From contig NZ_SOGN01000049.1 in assembly GCF_004403395.1 (NCBI RefSeq), positions 62,001 to 126,000 of the forward strand: DNA of 64,000 nt, written 5' to 3'. Under the pieces are notes generated by a model that was not told the DNA's origin, made no database searches, and saw only the letters and a list, made by a program, of their open reading frames with translations. Shown here in pieces: positions 1-9,299 of this stretch. The DNA comes from Cryobacterium cheniae (GTDB lineage: Bacteria; Actinomycetota; Actinomycetes; Actinomycetales; Microbacteriaceae). Position numbers and translations under genes: made by a program. How positions within the stretch are numbered: position 1 is the first letter of the stretch; each line of letters begins with the position of its first letter.

Positions 1-2000
1 TCGATCGCCTCCGGGGTGGTGCCGAGAATCGGGATGCCCTCGGCTTCGAGGCCCTTGGCGAGGCCGAGCGCGGTCTGGCCGCCCAGCTGCACGACCACGC
101 CGACGAGCTCACCGCTCTGGCTTTCGGCGTGGATCACCTCGAGCACGTCCTCGAGGGTCAGGGGCTCGAAGTAGAGCCGGTCGGAGGTGTCGTAGTCGGT
201 CGAGACCGTCTCCGGGTTGCAGTTGATCATGATGGTCTCGTAGCCGGCCTCGGAGAGGGCGAACGAGGCGTGCACGCAGGAGTAGTCGAACTCGACTCCC
301 TGGCCGATCCGGTTCGGGCCGGAGCCGAGGATGACGACCTTCCTGCGGTCGCTGGGCACGACCTCGGTCTCCTGGTCGTAGCTGGAGTAGTGGTACGGCG
401 TGAGCGCGGGGAACTCCCCCGCGCAGGTGTCGACGGTCTTGAAGACCGGCCGCACGCCGAGGATGTGGCGCACCGTGCGCACATCCGCTTCGCCGAAGCC
501 GCGCAGCTCGCCGATCTGCGCGTCGGAGAAGCCGTGGTCCTTGGCGATGCGGAGGATATCCGTGTCGAGGCGTTCGGCGGCGGCGATCTGATCGGCGATC
601 TCGTTGATCAGCACGATCTGGTCGAGGAACCACGGGTCGATCTTGGTGGCCTCGAAGACCTGCTCCAGCGTGGCGCCCTTCCGGAGTGCCTGCTGCACGG
701 TCACGATCCGGCCGTCGGTGGGCATCTCGGCGACCGTGAGTAGTTCCTCCACCGTGCGGGGCTCGGCACCCCAGTGGAACGACGAGCCGCGCTTCTCCAG
801 CGAGCGGAGCGCCTTCTGCAGCGCGGAGGCGAAGCTACGGCCGATGGCCATCGCCTCGCCCACGGACTTCATGGTGGTGGTCAGGCGCCGGTCCGCGGCG
901 GGGAACTTCTCGAACGCGAACCGGGGCACCTTGACCACGACGTAGTCGAGGGTGGGTTCGAAGCTGGCCGGGGTGACGCCGGTGATGTCGTTCGGGATCT
1001 CGTCGAGCCGGTAGCCGAGCGCGAGCTTCGCGGCGATCTTGGCGATCGGGAAGCCGGTGGCCTTGCTGGCCAGGGCGGAGGAGCGGGACACGCGCGGGTT
1101 CATCTCGATCACGATGATGCGGCCGTCGGCCGGGTTGATCGCGAACTGGATGTTGCAGCCGCCGGTGTCCACGCCCACGGCACGGATGATGTCGATGCTG
1201 ATGTCGCGCAGCTTCTGGTATTCGCGGTCGGTCAGGGTCAGCGCCGGGGCGACGGTGATCGAGTCACCGGTGTGCACGCCGACCGGGTCGACGTTTTCGA
1301 TGGAGCAGACGACGACCGTGTTGTCGGCCGTGTCGCGCATCATTTCGAGCTCGTATTCCTTCCAGCCGAGGATGGATTCCTCGAGCAGGACCTCGCTGGT
1401 CGGGCTCTGGTGCAGCCCGTCGCCGACGATGCGGCGCAGTTCCGCCTCGGTGTAGGCGAAGCCGGAGCCGAGGCCGCCCATGGTGAAGGAGGGGCGCACG
1501 ACGAGCGGGTAACCGAGGTCGCCTGCGAAGCCGACGGCCTCTTCGACCGTGTGGGCAATGTGGGAGCGGGCGACGCCGGCGCCCGCGTCCAGCACCAGCT
1601 GCTTGAAGATCTGCCGGTCCTCGCCCTTCTGGATGGCGTCGAAGGAGGCGCCGATCAGTTCGACGTCGTACTTGGCCAGGATGCCGCGCTCGTGCAGTTG
1701 GATGGCCGCGTTCAGCGCGGTCTGCCCGCCGAGGGTCGGCAGGATCGCGTCGGGGCGTTCCTTCATGATGATCGTCTCGAGGATCTCCGGGGTGATCGGC
1801 TCGATGTAGGTGGCGTCGGCGAAGTCGGGGTCGGTCATGATCGTGGCCGGGTTGGAGTTGACCAGGATGACCCGGACCCCCTCGGCCCGCAGCACCCGGC
1901 AGGCCTGGGTTCCGGAATAGTCGAACTCGCAGGCCTGGCCGATCACGATCGGACCCGATCCGATGACGAGAACGCTGTTGATGTCGTCGCGCTTGGGCAT
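1..2000 (-). CDS. carB: Carbamoyl-phosphate synthase large subunit, 3' end cut by window
   Basis: This subunit makes carbamoyl phosphate from bicarbonate, ATP and ammonia tunnelled from CarA, feeding both pyrimidines and arginine. The first 666 codons are present, beginning MPKRDDIN followed by [14 protein letters not shown], a strongly conserved CarB N-terminus. The first ATP-grasp half is complete ([20 protein letters not shown] near residue 300), and the second half starts with [14 protein letters not shown] near residue 560. The C-terminal allosteric region lies outside the window. The ATG overlaps the carA stop by one base (TAATG), so the two subunits are probably translationally coupled. 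It is the last visible gene of the pyr operon. Confidence 0.98.
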   Translation of the reverse strand, partial: MPKRDDINSVLVIGSGPIVIGQACEFDYSGTQACRVLRAEGVRVILVNSNPATIMTDPDFADATYIEPITPEILETIIMKERPDAILPTLGGQTALNAAIQLHERGILAKYDVELIGASFDAIQKGEDRQIFKQLVLDAGAGVARSHIAHTVEEAVGFAGDLGYPLVVRPSFTMGGLGSGFAYTEAELRRIVGDGLHQSPTSEVLLEESILGWKEYELEMMRDTADNTVVVCSIENVDPVGVHTGDSITVAPALTLTDREYQKLRDISIDIIRAVGVDTGGCNIQFAINPADGRIIVIEMNPRVSRSSALASKATGFPIAKIAAKLALGYRLDEIPNDITGVTPASFEPTLDYVVVKVPRFAFEKFPAADRRLTTTMKSVGEAMAIGRSFASALQKALRSLEKRGSSFHWGAEPRTVEELLTVAEMPTDGRIVTVQQALRKGATLEQVFEATKIDPWFLDQIVLINEIADQIAAAERLDTDILRIAKDHGFSDAQIGELRGFGEADVRTVRHILGVRPVFKTVDTCAGEFPALTPYHYSSYDQETEVVPSDRRKVVILGSGPNRIGQGVEFDYSCVHASFALSEAGYETIMINCNPETVSTDYDTSDRLYFEPLTLEDVLEVIHAESQSGELVGVVVQLGGQTALGLAKGLEAEGIPILGTTPEAI

Positions 2001-3175
2001 TACTTGGCGTCTCCTGCTCCGGCGGCCGCTCGATTGGCAACCACCACATCCCTGAACCGATCGAAAAGATACTCGGCGTCGTGCGGGCCGGCCGCCGACT
2101 CCGGGTGGTACTGCACCGAGAAGGCCGGAATGTCGAGGCAGCGGATGCCCTCGACCACCTGGTCGTTGAGGCTGTAGTGACTCACTTCCACCCGGCCGAA
2201 GCCGGTGCGGGACTCGTGCACGCCCTCGATGGGCATGTCCACGGCGAACCCGTGGTTCTGCGAGGTGATCTCCACCCGGCCGGTGGTCTTGTCGAGCACG
2301 GGCTGGTTGATGCCCCGGTGCCCGAACGGCAGCTTGTAGGTGCGGAAACCGAGGGCGCGGCCGAGCAGCTGGTTGCCGAAGCAGATCCCGAAGTAGGGCA
2401 CGCCGGCCCGCAGCACCTCCTGCAGAAGGTTGACGTGCAGGTCGGAGGCGGCCGGGTCGCCGGGGCCGTTGGAGAAGAACAGGGCCGACGGCTTCAGGGA
2501 CAGCACGTGCTCGGCGGTGACCGACTGCGGCAGCACCAGCACCTCGAAGCCGCGGGCGGCGAGGTGGCCCAGCGTGGCGGTCTTGACCCCGAGGTCGAGC
2601 ACGGCGACGGTGCCGATCTTCTCGCCCTGCGCGGGCACCGAGAACGGTTCGACCGTGGAGACCTCGTCGGACAGGTTGCGGCCGCGCATGCCGGCGCCGG
2701 AGCGCACCAGCTCGAGCTGCTCACCGTCGGAGAGGGCGAAGCGGTCGCCGGAGAAGATTCCGCTCTTCATGGCGCCGGCCGAGCGAATGTGGCGGGTGAT
2801 CGCACGCGTGTCGACGCCGCTGATTCCGACGACTCCCCCACCCGTCAGGTCGTCGTCGAGGCTGCGGGTGGACCGGAAGTTGGAGGCTATGCGGGCGGGC
2901 TCCCGCACGACGAAACCGGAGACCCAGATCCGGCGGGATTCCATGTCATCGTCGTTGGCGCCGGTGTTGCCGATGTGCGGCGCCGTCATCAGCACGATCT
3001 GACCGGCGTAGGACGGGTCGGTGAGGGTCTCCTGGTAGCCGGTCATGCCGGTGGCGAAGACGATCTCTCCGAGGGTCTGTCCCACGCTGCCGTAGGCGCG
3101 GCCTTCGTAGCGGCGGCCGTCTTCGAGTACGAGCACGGCAGGGGTGGGTCGGTCGGGGGTCGTTGCGTCGCTCAC
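2000..3175 (-). CDS. carA: Carbamoyl-phosphate synthase small (glutaminase) subunit
   Basis: CarA hydrolyses glutamine and passes ammonia to CarB. The protein has 391 residues from a GTG start. The class I glutamine amidotransferase triad is visible: Cys265 in YFGICFGNQ, with His357 and Glu359 in QYHPES. The N-terminal half is the CPSase small-chain domain ([24 protein letters not shown]). An upstream in-frame start at 3226 exists, but GTG at 3175 is preferred because a GAGG ribosome site lies about 8 nt before it and it starts one base after the stop of the preceding gene. The length is normal for the family. Confidence 0.97.
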   Translation of the reverse strand: MSDATTPDRPTPAVLVLEDGRRYEGRAYGSVGQTLGEIVFATGMTGYQETLTDPSYAGQIVLMTAPHIGNTGANDDDMESRRIWVSGFVVREPARIASNFRSTRSLDDDLTGGGVVGISGVDTRAITRHIRSAGAMKSGIFSGDRFALSDGEQLELVRSGAGMRGRNLSDEVSTVEPFSVPAQGEKIGTVAVLDLGVKTATLGHLAARGFEVLVLPQSVTAEHVLSLKPSALFFSNGPGDPAASDLHVNLLQEVLRAGVPYFGICFGNQLLGRALGFRTYKLPFGHRGINQPVLDKTTGRVEITSQNHGFAVDMPIEGVHESRTGFGRVEVSHYSLNDQVVEGIRCLDIPAFSVQYHPESAAGPHDAEYLFDRFRDVVVANRAAAGAGDAK

Positions 3176-3176
3176 G

Positions 3177-3710
3177 CTACGCCTCGCTTTCATCAGGCGC
3201 GGCCGGGCGCAGGGCGTCGGCCGCAATGGTTCGGATGGCGTCGTTCACGCTGACGCGGTCGGATGGGTCCAGGATGCGGAAATAGCTGTCGACGATCTGA
3301 CCCGGGGCTCCGGGCAGCCGCCAGCCGAGCAGCAGCAGGCCGTCGGTCTCGACGGCGCGATCGATCGCAACGGTGGCGTCTTCCAGCACGGCGATGGCCG
3401 AGGTGGGGATGAACACGGCCTCCTCGCCGGCCAGGGCCAGGATCACGCCGGCCTCGGTGATGGTCAGGCGGGCCCGGGCCCGGAAACCCAGGCCGGGGAT
3501 GTTCAGGCGCTCCAGAGGCTGGGCGCGGAGGGTGGTGGCGACGTAAAGCACCGCGGCGGAGACCAGCTCCCGGGCCGTGTCGACCGGCAGCGGGTACCCG
3601 GCGGGCAGGGCGGCATCCCGGCGGGTGCGACCCCGCCAGCTGCGCAGCATGAGCCCGAGCAGGCCGAGGAGCACGGCGACGGTGATGACGGTGGCGATGG
3701 TCCTAGCCAT
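3177..3710 (-). CDS. Conserved membrane protein of the actinobacterial pyr operon (Rv1382-like)
   Basis: This 177-residue protein has one N-terminal transmembrane helix (about residues 5-23: [16 protein letters not shown]), a short basic stretch ([10 protein letters not shown]) and a soluble C-terminal domain of alternating beta and helix segments without catalytic motifs I recognise. Its place between pyrC and carA matches that of Rv1382 in Mycobacterium tuberculosis, a membrane or export protein of unknown function. Its start overlaps pyrC by 8 nt and its stop is one base from the carA start, so it is co-translated with pyrimidine enzymes. A role in pyrimidine synthesis is inferred from context only. 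Confidence 0.85.
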   Translation of the reverse strand: MARTIATVITVAVLLGLLGLMLRSWRGRTRRDAALPAGYPLPVDTARELVSAAVLYVATTLRAQPLERLNIPGLGFRARARLTITEAGVILALAGEEAVFIPTSAIAVLEDATVAIDRAVETDGLLLLGWRLPGAPGQIVDSYFRILDPSDRVSVNDAIRTIAADALRPAAPDESEA

Positions 3711-5052
3711 GGGTTCGCCCCCCGACCGCCGCGATTTCGGCGGCGGGTCGCAGCGCGCCGTCCAGGACCGTGGCGTAGCCCCGGTGGAACGTGGCCAGCA
3801 CCCGTCCCGGCAGGCTCATCGCCAGGTAGGGCGAGTTGGCGCTCTTGCCGGCCAGGTTGCCGCGCCCGAAGACGCGGCTCGCGGCCGGGTCGTAGAGGGT
3901 GAGCTCGGCGGGAGCCCCGACGATCAGGCCCTGGCCCTGGCCGGACAGCCGGCCGATCCGGGCGGGCGTCCGGGAGAGCACCCGGGCGATGTCCGTCCAG
4001 TCGAGCAGCCCGGTGTCGACGACGGCCGCGTGCACCACCGACAGGGCGGATTCGAGTCCGACCATGCCGTTCGCCGCGGCATCCCACTCGCAGTCCTTCG
4101 CCTCGACCGGGTGCGGGGCGTGGTCGGTGGCGACGATGTCGATGGTGCCGTCGGCGAGGCCGGCGCGCAGGGCGTCGACGTCTTCGCGGCGGCGCAGCGG
4201 CGGGTTGACCTTGAACCGGGCGTCGTAGCCCACGACCAGGTCCTCGGTGAGCAGCAGGTGGTGCGGGGTGGCCTCGGCGGTCACCTGGATGCCGCGGGCC
4301 TTGGCCCAGCGGATGACGTCGACCGAGCCGGCCGTCGACACGTGGCACACGTGCAGGCGCGACCCGACGTGTTCGGCGAGCAGCACGTCGCGGGCGATGA
4401 TCGACTCCTCGGCGACCGCGGGCCAACCGACCATGCCGAGCTCGCTGGAGAGGGCGCCCTCGTTCATCTGGGCCTTCTCGGTCAGGCGCGGTTCCTGGGA
4501 GTGCTGGGCGACGACGCCGTCGAACGCCTTGACGTATTCGAGGGCACGGCGCATCAGCAGCGGGTCGGAGACGCAGAAGCCGTCGTCGGAGAAGACCCGC
4601 ACCCGGGCGCGGCTGGTGGCCATGGCGCCCAATTCGGCCAGGCGCTCCCCCGCGAGTCCGACGGTGACCGCGCCGATCGGCTGAACGGTGACGTAGCCGG
4701 CGCGCTCACCGAGGGCGAGGACCTGGTCGACGACGCCGGCGGTGTCCTGCACGGGTGAGGTGTTGGCCATTGCGAAGACGCTGGTGAAGCCGCCGACGGC
4801 CGCGGCCTGGCTGCCGGTCAGGATGGTTTCGCTCTGTTCGAAACCCGGCTCGCGAAGGTGCGTGTGCAGGTCGACCAGGCCGGGCAGAGCGATCAGGCCG
4901 GCCGCGTCGACGACGGTCGCGCCGGCGCGGGAGAGCCCGGAACCGATTTCGGCGATCCGGCCGTCCGCGAGGACGAGGTCGGTAAGGGCGCCGTCCGGGA
5001 GCGTCGCGCCCCGGATCAGGTACGGCGTGCTGGCAGTGCTGTCGCTGGACAT
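3703..5052 (-). CDS. pyrC: Dihydroorotase
   Basis: The enzyme catalyses reversible cyclisation of carbamoyl-aspartate to dihydroorotate, the third step of pyrimidine synthesis. The 449-residue protein shows the metal-binding DLHTHLREPG motif near residue 60 and TDHAPHPVEAK near residue 310, typical of class I dihydroorotases of the amidohydrolase superfamily. The ATG directly follows the pyrB stop (TAGATG), and its 3' end overlaps the next gene by 8 nt. Confidence 0.97.
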   Translation of the reverse strand: MSSDSTASTPYLIRGATLPDGALTDLVLADGRIAEIGSGLSRAGATVVDAAGLIALPGLVDLHTHLREPGFEQSETILTGSQAAAVGGFTSVFAMANTSPVQDTAGVVDQVLALGERAGYVTVQPIGAVTVGLAGERLAELGAMATSRARVRVFSDDGFCVSDPLLMRRALEYVKAFDGVVAQHSQEPRLTEKAQMNEGALSSELGMVGWPAVAEESIIARDVLLAEHVGSRLHVCHVSTAGSVDVIRWAKARGIQVTAEATPHHLLLTEDLVVGYDARFKVNPPLRRREDVDALRAGLADGTIDIVATDHAPHPVEAKDCEWDAAANGMVGLESALSVVHAAVVDTGLLDWTDIARVLSRTPARIGRLSGQGQGLIVGAPAELTLYDPAASRVFGRGNLAGKSANSPYLAMSLPGRVLATFHRGYATVLDGALRPAAEIAAVGGRTHG

Positions 5053-6003
5053 CTATGAATCCTCCCGATCTCCGGACAGCAGCAGATACAGTGCCGCCAT
5101 CCGCACTGAAACTCCGTTTGCGACCTGTTCGCGCACGGTTGAGCCGGCCGAGTCTGCCGCCGCTGAAGATATTTCCAGGCCGCGATTCATGGGGCCGGGG
5201 TGCATCACAATGGTAGTCGGAGCGAGTCGGCCGAAGCGCTCATCGTCCAGGCCCCAGCGGCGCGAGTACTCGCGGCTGTTCGGGAAGAAGGCGGCGTTCA
5301 TCCGTTCCTGCTGGATTCGGAGCATCATCACCACGTCGGGTCCGGCGTCGATGGCCGCGTCCAGGTCGAAGCCCGACTCGGCCGGCCAGCCGCTCATGTC
5401 CATCGGCAGCAGGGTGGGCGGCGCGATCAGCGTCACGTGCGCGCCGAGCGTGGTGAGCAGCCACAGGTTCGAGCGGGCCACCCGGGAGTGCAGGATGTCG
5501 CCGACGATGGTGACGGTGACCCCGTCGAGGCCCTTGCCGCGCGCGGCGCCCCGGTGCAGCCGGCGACGGATGGTGAACGCGTCCAGGAGCGCCTGGGTCG
5601 GATGCTCGTGGGTGCCGTCGCCCGCGTTGATGATGCCCGCGTCGATCCAGCCGCTCTCGGCGAGCACGTGGGGGGCCCCGGACGCGGGATGGCGGATCAC
5701 GACCCCGTCGGCACCCATCGCTGCGAGGGTCTGGGCGGTGTCCTTGAGGCTTTCGCCCTTCGACACGCTCGAGCCCTTGGCGCTGAAGTTGATCACGTCG
5801 GCGCTCAGCCGTTTCGCGGCGGCCTCGAAGGAGATCCGGGTGCGGGTCGAGTCCTCGAAGAACAGGTTGACCACGGTCTTGCCCCGCAGGGTCGGGAGCT
5901 TCTTCACCTCGCGGTCGGCGACATCCGCCATGTCCTCGGCGATGTCGAGCAGCCGGATCGCCTCGCCCTGGCTCAGGCCCTTGGTCGACAGGAGGTGCCT
6001 CAT
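5053..6003 (-). CDS. pyrB: Aspartate carbamoyltransferase catalytic subunit
   Basis: PyrB condenses carbamoyl phosphate with aspartate, the committed step of pyrimidine synthesis. The protein has 316 residues. The carbamoyl-phosphate loop [10 protein letters not shown] is near residue 54, [10 protein letters not shown] near 140, and [10 protein letters not shown] near 230. No pyrI regulatory subunit is nearby, as expected for actinobacteria where expression rather than allostery is thought to dominate. The start overlaps pyrR by 4 nt (ATGA), indicating coupled translation. Confidence 0.98.
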   Translation of the reverse strand: MRHLLSTKGLSQGEAIRLLDIAEDMADVADREVKKLPTLRGKTVVNLFFEDSTRTRISFEAAAKRLSADVINFSAKGSSVSKGESLKDTAQTLAAMGADGVVIRHPASGAPHVLAESGWIDAGIINAGDGTHEHPTQALLDAFTIRRRLHRGAARGKGLDGVTVTIVGDILHSRVARSNLWLLTTLGAHVTLIAPPTLLPMDMSGWPAESGFDLDAAIDAGPDVVMMLRIQQERMNAAFFPNSREYSRRWGLDDERFGRLAPTTIVMHPGPMNRGLEISSAAADSAGSTVREQVANGVSVRMAALYLLLSGDREDS

Positions 6004-6581
6004 GACGCCGCCTCCGTGTCCACACCGTCCGGGTGTTCGCCGCCAGGGGGCCCGCCGTCGATGCTGACGAATTCGTCGCCGTCGACCTCGAGCAGGTGCA
6101 GGTTGATGCGTTCCGCGGTCGAGCTGGGCAGGTTCTTGCCCACGAAGTCGGCTCGGATGGGCAGTTCGCGGTGGCCGCGGTCCACGAGCACGGCCAGGCG
6201 CACGATGGTGGGGCGGCCGTGGTCGCCGAGGGCGTCGAGGGCGGCGCGGATGGTGCGGCCCGAGTAGAGCACGTCGTCGACGAGCACGACCGTGACGCCG
6301 TCGATGCTGCCGGGCACCAGGGTGCGCGACGGCGTCCGGGTGCGGGTGTGGCCGAGGTCGTCGCGGTACATGGTGACGTCCAGAGAGCCGACCCTGACAT
6401 TCGTCGCGGTGGGCTCGATGCGCTGGATGGTCTCGGCGATTCGACGGGCCAGGACGACCCCACGGGTGGGTATGCCGAGGATCACGAGGTTCTCGGCGCC
6501 TCGATTGGACTCCAGGATCTCGTGGGAGATCCGAGTCAACGCTCGGGCGATATCAGCCTGGTTCAGCACGGTGCGTGCCAT
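6000..6581 (-). CDS. pyrR: PyrR bifunctional pyr-operon regulator / uracil phosphoribosyltransferase
   Basis: PyrR binds UMP and the pyr leader RNA to repress the operon, and has weak uracil phosphoribosyltransferase activity. The 193-residue protein carries the PRPP-binding loop [17 protein letters not shown] near residue 100 and the PyrR-typical [12 protein letters not shown] and [10 protein letters not shown] segments. A TTG codon lies directly before the ATG. ATG at 6581 is chosen because the strong AAGGAGGT site at 6589-6596 is 7-8 nt from it. It heads the pyr operon. An RNA hairpin of PyrR-binding type sits immediately upstream of the ribosome site, suggesting autogenous control. Confidence 0.96.
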   Translation of the reverse strand: MARTVLNQADIARALTRISHEILESNRGAENLVILGIPTRGVVLARRIAETIQRIEPTATNVRVGSLDVTMYRDDLGHTRTRTPSRTLVPGSIDGVTVVLVDDVLYSGRTIRAALDALGDHGRPTIVRLAVLVDRGHRELPIRADFVGKNLPSSTAERINLHLLEVDGDEFVSIDGGPPGGEHPDGVDTEAAS

Positions 6582-6598
6582 CAACCCGACCTCCTTCC

Positions 6599-6614
6599 CC
6601 GCCTCACCGGACGG
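6599..6614 (-). promoter_or_regulatory. Candidate PyrR-binding RNA hairpin before pyrR
   Basis: Read on the minus strand, this 16-base element is CCGTCCGGTGAGGCGG. It contains UCCGGUGAGG, an exact match to the UCCNGNGAGG core of known PyrR binding loops. It folds like them: five pairs (C-G, C-G, G-C, U.G, C-G) closing the loop CGGUGA. The 3' side of the stem ends about 3 nt before the AAGGAGGT ribosome site of pyrR, so bound PyrR could block translation initiation, as reported for Mycobacterium smegmatis. No antiterminator/terminator pair was seen, so translational repression is the favoured mechanism. Binding itself is inferred. Confidence 0.7.
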
Positions 6615-6642
6615 CTGTTAAAGGATGTCATTTCCGATCTTC

Positions 6643-6648
6643 ACCTTA
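6643..6648 (-). promoter_or_regulatory. Possible -10 box of the pyr operon
   Basis: TAAGGT fits the actinobacterial TANNNT -10 pattern. It would start transcription about 55 nt before pyrR, placing the PyrR hairpin inside the leader. No good -35 hexamer was found at 16-18 nt. A GGGCT-GGGGG-AGCCC hairpin at 6659-6673 lies between this box and the stop of the upstream thioredoxin gene and may help end that transcript, although it lacks a clear U-tract. Confidence 0.35.
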
Positions 6649-6706
6649 GCACCTGGCGGGGCTCCCCCAGCCCGAACCGGCTCGGAAGACCGGCCGACGG
6701 GACGAC

Positions 6707-7690
6707 TCAGCCGACCGATTCAGCCGTGAGGAAGGCCAGGAATTCCGCCGCGTCGGTCAGACCGCCGGCATAGACGCTGCCGTTGACGAGAACGGTCGGC
6801 GTGCCCTGGACCCGGGTGATCTCGGCATCCGGGATCGGGCCGTTCAGGGCCTGTTCGGTGTTGGCCTGGGACCAGGCCTGGTACTCGCCGGCGGCGAGGC
6901 AGGCGCTGATGTCGACGGGACTGTCGACGAGGGCCGCGAGCTCGGAGTCGGCGAGCCCCTCGGAGTTCTCGGCGGGCTGGTTCGCGAACAGGGCCGCCTG
7001 GTAGCCGAGCAGTTGCCCCGGGTTGAGGGTGGCCTGGCAGGTCAGCGCGGCGGATGCCCGGGTCGAGTAGGCCGTTCCCTGCGACACCCGGTCGAGGAAG
7101 GTGAGCGAATGCAGCCGCAGGGTGATGGACCCGTCGGAGACGAGGGCGGCCAGCTGGGTGCCGTTCGTTTCCTCGAACTGGCGGCAGTACGGGCACATCG
7201 GGTCGACGTAGACGTCGACCAGCGCCGCGCCGGTACCGACCGAGAGGTAGCCGTCGTCGAAGTGGGCCGCGCCGACGATACCGGTGGGCAGGGCCTCCCG
7301 CGAGGCATCCCGGTCCGACTCTTCCGTCTGCGGCTCGTTCGTGGCGGAGATCGACGGCAGTCCGGGCCCGTTGCCGTCCACCGCCGCCAGGATGAAGGGG
7401 AACACGGTCGCGGCGAAGACGATGGCGATCACGACCGCCAGGGTGGTGCTCACGATTCCCAGGTAGCCGAGCACGAGCCCGGCGACCGCCAGACCCCGGC
7501 CGGCTTCATTGGTGCGGCGGATCTGCCCCAGGGCGAGGTGCCCGGTGATCACGGCGGCCAGGGAGACGAAGAAGGCCGACACCAGTGAGACGATCGCGAG
7601 GGTGTTCGTCTTCGGCGCCGCCGGGACCGGCTGCCGTGCGTAGGCCGGCGGCTCCGGGGATCGGGTCGGGTCGGGCTCGTTGTCGGTCAT
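6707..7690 (-). CDS. DUF4190-type membrane protein fused to a DsbA-like thioredoxin domain
   Basis: The 327-residue protein starts with a proline-rich cytoplasmic stretch, then a two-helix DUF4190-like membrane domain (about residues 30-105, with HLALGQIRR between helices). A linker leads to an extracytoplasmic thioredoxin fold with redox motif Cys166-Pro-Tyr-Cys169 and a cis-proline segment GTPTVLVNG. This architecture is common in actinobacteria and points to a membrane-anchored disulfide oxidoreductase acting on exported proteins. The substrate is unknown. It follows nusB by 21 nt and is probably the last gene of the efp-nusB transcript. Confidence 0.88.
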   Translation of the reverse strand: MTDNEPDPTRSPEPPAYARQPVPAAPKTNTLAIVSLVSAFFVSLAAVITGHLALGQIRRTNEAGRGLAVAGLVLGYLGIVSTTLAVVIAIVFAATVFPFILAAVDGNGPGLPSISATNEPQTEESDRDASREALPTGIVGAAHFDDGYLSVGTGAALVDVYVDPMCPYCRQFEETNGTQLAALVSDGSITLRLHSLTFLDRVSQGTAYSTRASAALTCQATLNPGQLLGYQAALFANQPAENSEGLADSELAALVDSPVDISACLAAGEYQAWSQANTEQALNGPIPDAEITRVQGTPTVLVNGSVYAGGLTDAAEFLAFLTAESVG

Positions 7691-7711
7691 GCTGCCCCCT
7701 GGTAGGACGGA

Positions 7712-8131
7712 TTACGCGGACGGTGCGGTCTGGGCGATGCGCCCGAGAAGTCCGTTCACGAAGCCGGCCGAGTCATCCGTCGACAGGATCTTGGCGGCCT
7801 CGACCGCCTCATCGATGGCGACAGCGTGCGGAACGGCGTCGTTGAAAAGGATCTCCCAGATGCCGATCCGCAGGATGGCGCGGTCGACGACGGGCATGCG
7901 CTTCAGGGTCCAGCCCTGCGAGTACGTCTCGATGAGTTCGTCGATCTCCTCGCGGTGGTCGACGACCCCGTCGATGATGTCCCGGGCGTACAGCCACGAC
8001 GCCATCCGGGCCGGCTCGTTCGCGGCGCGCTCCGCTTCGACGGCGAGGGACTCCGGGATGGTGGTCTGCCGCACGTCGGCGGCGTACAGGATGTCGATCG
8101 CGCGCTTGCGCGCCTTGGTCCGTGCGCTCAC
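7712..8131 (-). CDS. nusB: Transcription antitermination factor NusB
   Basis: NusB pairs with NusE (S10) on boxA RNA to allow antitermination in rRNA operons. From the GTG at 8131 the protein has 139 residues, normal for NusB. It begins [20 protein letters not shown] and has the conserved IDRAIL-like segment VVDRAILRIGIWEIL and VAIDEAVEAAKILS. The start overlaps the efp stop by one base (TAGTG), so translation is probably coupled. The efp-nusB pair is a common actinobacterial arrangement. Confidence 0.95.
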   Translation of the reverse strand: MSARTKARKRAIDILYAADVRQTTIPESLAVEAERAANEPARMASWLYARDIIDGVVDHREEIDELIETYSQGWTLKRMPVVDRAILRIGIWEILFNDAVPHAVAIDEAVEAAKILSTDDSAGFVNGLLGRIAQTAPSA

Positions 8132-8691
8132 TAGTTGACGCGGCCCAGGTAGTCCCCGGTGCGGGTGTCGACCTTGACGCGGGTGCCCTGCTCGAGGAAC
8201 AGGGGAACCTGGATCTGGAAGCCGGTTTCGACGGTGGCCGGCTTGGTGCCGCCGGTCGAGCGGTCGCCCTGCAGGCCCGGCTCGGTGTAGGTGATTTCCA
8301 GCACGACGGATGCCGGCAGCTCGACATAGAGCGGGTTGCCGTTGTGCAGGGCGATCGTCACGTTCTGGTTCTCGAGCATGAAGTTGACGGCATCGCCCAC
8401 GACGACGGCCGGCACGTGCAGCTGGTCGAAATCGGACACGTCCATGAAGACGTAGGAGTCGCCGTCGGCGTACAGGTACTGGAAGTCCTGACGGTCCACG
8501 TTCTCGGTCTCGATCTTCGCGCCGGCGTTGAAGGTGCGGTCGACGGTCTTGCCCGTCACGACATTCTTCAGCTTGGTGCGGACGAAGGCGCCGCCCTTGC
8601 CCGGCTTGACGTGCTGGAAATCGGTGACTGCCCACAGCTGGCCATCGATGTTGAGTACGACGCCATTTCGGATATCGGCGGTTGATGCCAT
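8131..8691 (-). CDS. efp: Translation elongation factor P
   Basis: EF-P relieves ribosome stalling at polyproline stretches. The 186-residue protein has the KOW-like N-domain, two OB domains and the C-terminal EF-P signature ending [15 protein letters not shown]. The tip of the N-domain loop reads KPGKGGAF, with Lys32 at the position modified in other bacteria. No epmA, epmB or earP homologue is visible nearby, so this Lys may act unmodified, as described for some actinobacteria. The TACACT box at 8754-8759 is a possible -10 about 60 nt upstream. Confidence 0.97.
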   Translation of the reverse strand: MASTADIRNGVVLNIDGQLWAVTDFQHVKPGKGGAFVRTKLKNVVTGKTVDRTFNAGAKIETENVDRQDFQYLYADGDSYVFMDVSDFDQLHVPAVVVGDAVNFMLENQNVTIALHNGNPLYVELPASVVLEITYTEPGLQGDRSTGGTKPATVETGFQIQVPLFLEQGTRVKVDTRTGDYLGRVN

Positions 8692-8753
8692 GAAAAGGTG
8701 TTCCGTTCACTTGGTTCAATTAGGAAGGTGCGCGGCCGAATCGGCCTCAAATG

Positions 8754-8759
8754 AGTGTA
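8754..8759 (-). promoter_or_regulatory. Possible -10 box for efp-nusB
   Basis: TACACT matches TANNNT and lies about 63 nt before the efp start, in the 111-nt space after aroQ. A GGCCGATTCGGCC inverted repeat follows in the leader. There is no convincing -35 element, so confidence is low. Confidence 0.3.
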
Positions 8760-8802
8760 GTTGCCCCGCGGCCCGAGCACCAAAGGCGCGGGATCCGGCC
8801 GA

Positions 8803-9252
8803 TCAGGCGGTCGGCGGCACCGACCGGGCGATGAAGTCCAGGGCCAGGCGGTACGAATCGAAGCCGAACCCGGCGATCACGCCGGTGGCCACGGCGCTGA
8901 CGACGCTCGTGTGGCGGAACGTTTCCCGGGCGTGCGGGTTGGACAGGTGCACCTCGACCAGGGTGATGCCGGCCTTCGTCACGAGAGCGGCGGCATCCCG
9001 CAGCGCGTAACTGTAGTGCGTGAACGCCGCCGGGTTCAGGATGACGGGGATGCGCTCATCGACGGCCTCGTACAGCCAGTGGATGAGCTCGGCCTCGTCA
9101 TCCGTCTGGCGCACGTCGACCGTCATCCCCTCCGGGGCGGCCTGCCTCAGCGTGGCGCGCAGCTGGTCGAGGTCGGCCGAGCCGTAGACGTCGGGTTCAC
9201 GGCTGCCGAGCCGCCCCAGATTCGGGCCGTTCAGAACGAGGACTGTACTCAT
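8803..9252 (-). CDS. aroQ: 3-dehydroquinate dehydratase, type II
   Basis: AroQ converts 3-dehydroquinate to 3-dehydroshikimate in the shikimate pathway. The protein has 149 residues from ATG at 9252. Type II signatures are present: VLNGPNLGRLGSREP at the start with the lid Arg/Tyr (DVYGSADL), LNPAAFTHYSYALRDA, and EVHLSNPHARETFRH with the catalytic His. A GTG two codons upstream is rejected because a TAGGCT -10 box ends 6 nt before the ATG and no Shine-Dalgarno is seen, which suggests a leaderless mRNA. The gene is apart from the aroE-C-K-B block at 12-16 kb. Confidence 0.96.
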   Translation of the reverse strand: MSTVLVLNGPNLGRLGSREPDVYGSADLDQLRATLRQAAPEGMTVDVRQTDDEAELIHWLYEAVDERIPVILNPAAFTHYSYALRDAAALVTKAGITLVEVHLSNPHARETFRHTSVVSAVATGVIAGFGFDSYRLALDFIARSVPPTA

Positions 9253-9258
9253 CCCCAC

Positions 9259-9264
9259 AGCCTA
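9259..9264 (-). promoter_or_regulatory. -10 box for leaderless aroQ
   Basis: TAGGCT fits TANNNT and is followed by GTGGGG and then ATG, so the expected transcription start coincides with the aroQ start codon. The same TAGGCT box with 6-nt spacing precedes the DUF1697 gene at 35996. Confidence 0.6.
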
Positions 9265-9299
9265 AGGGAGTGCGCCCGGCGTCAGAGGTCAGGGCCGGA

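Noticed and set aside
774-2177. 467-codon plus-strand ORF antisense to carB and carA
   Set aside because: It is a shadow of the GC-rich minus-strand genes; it has no conserved motif, and its amino-acid use is dominated by Gly, Asp, Arg and Val as expected for antisense reading.
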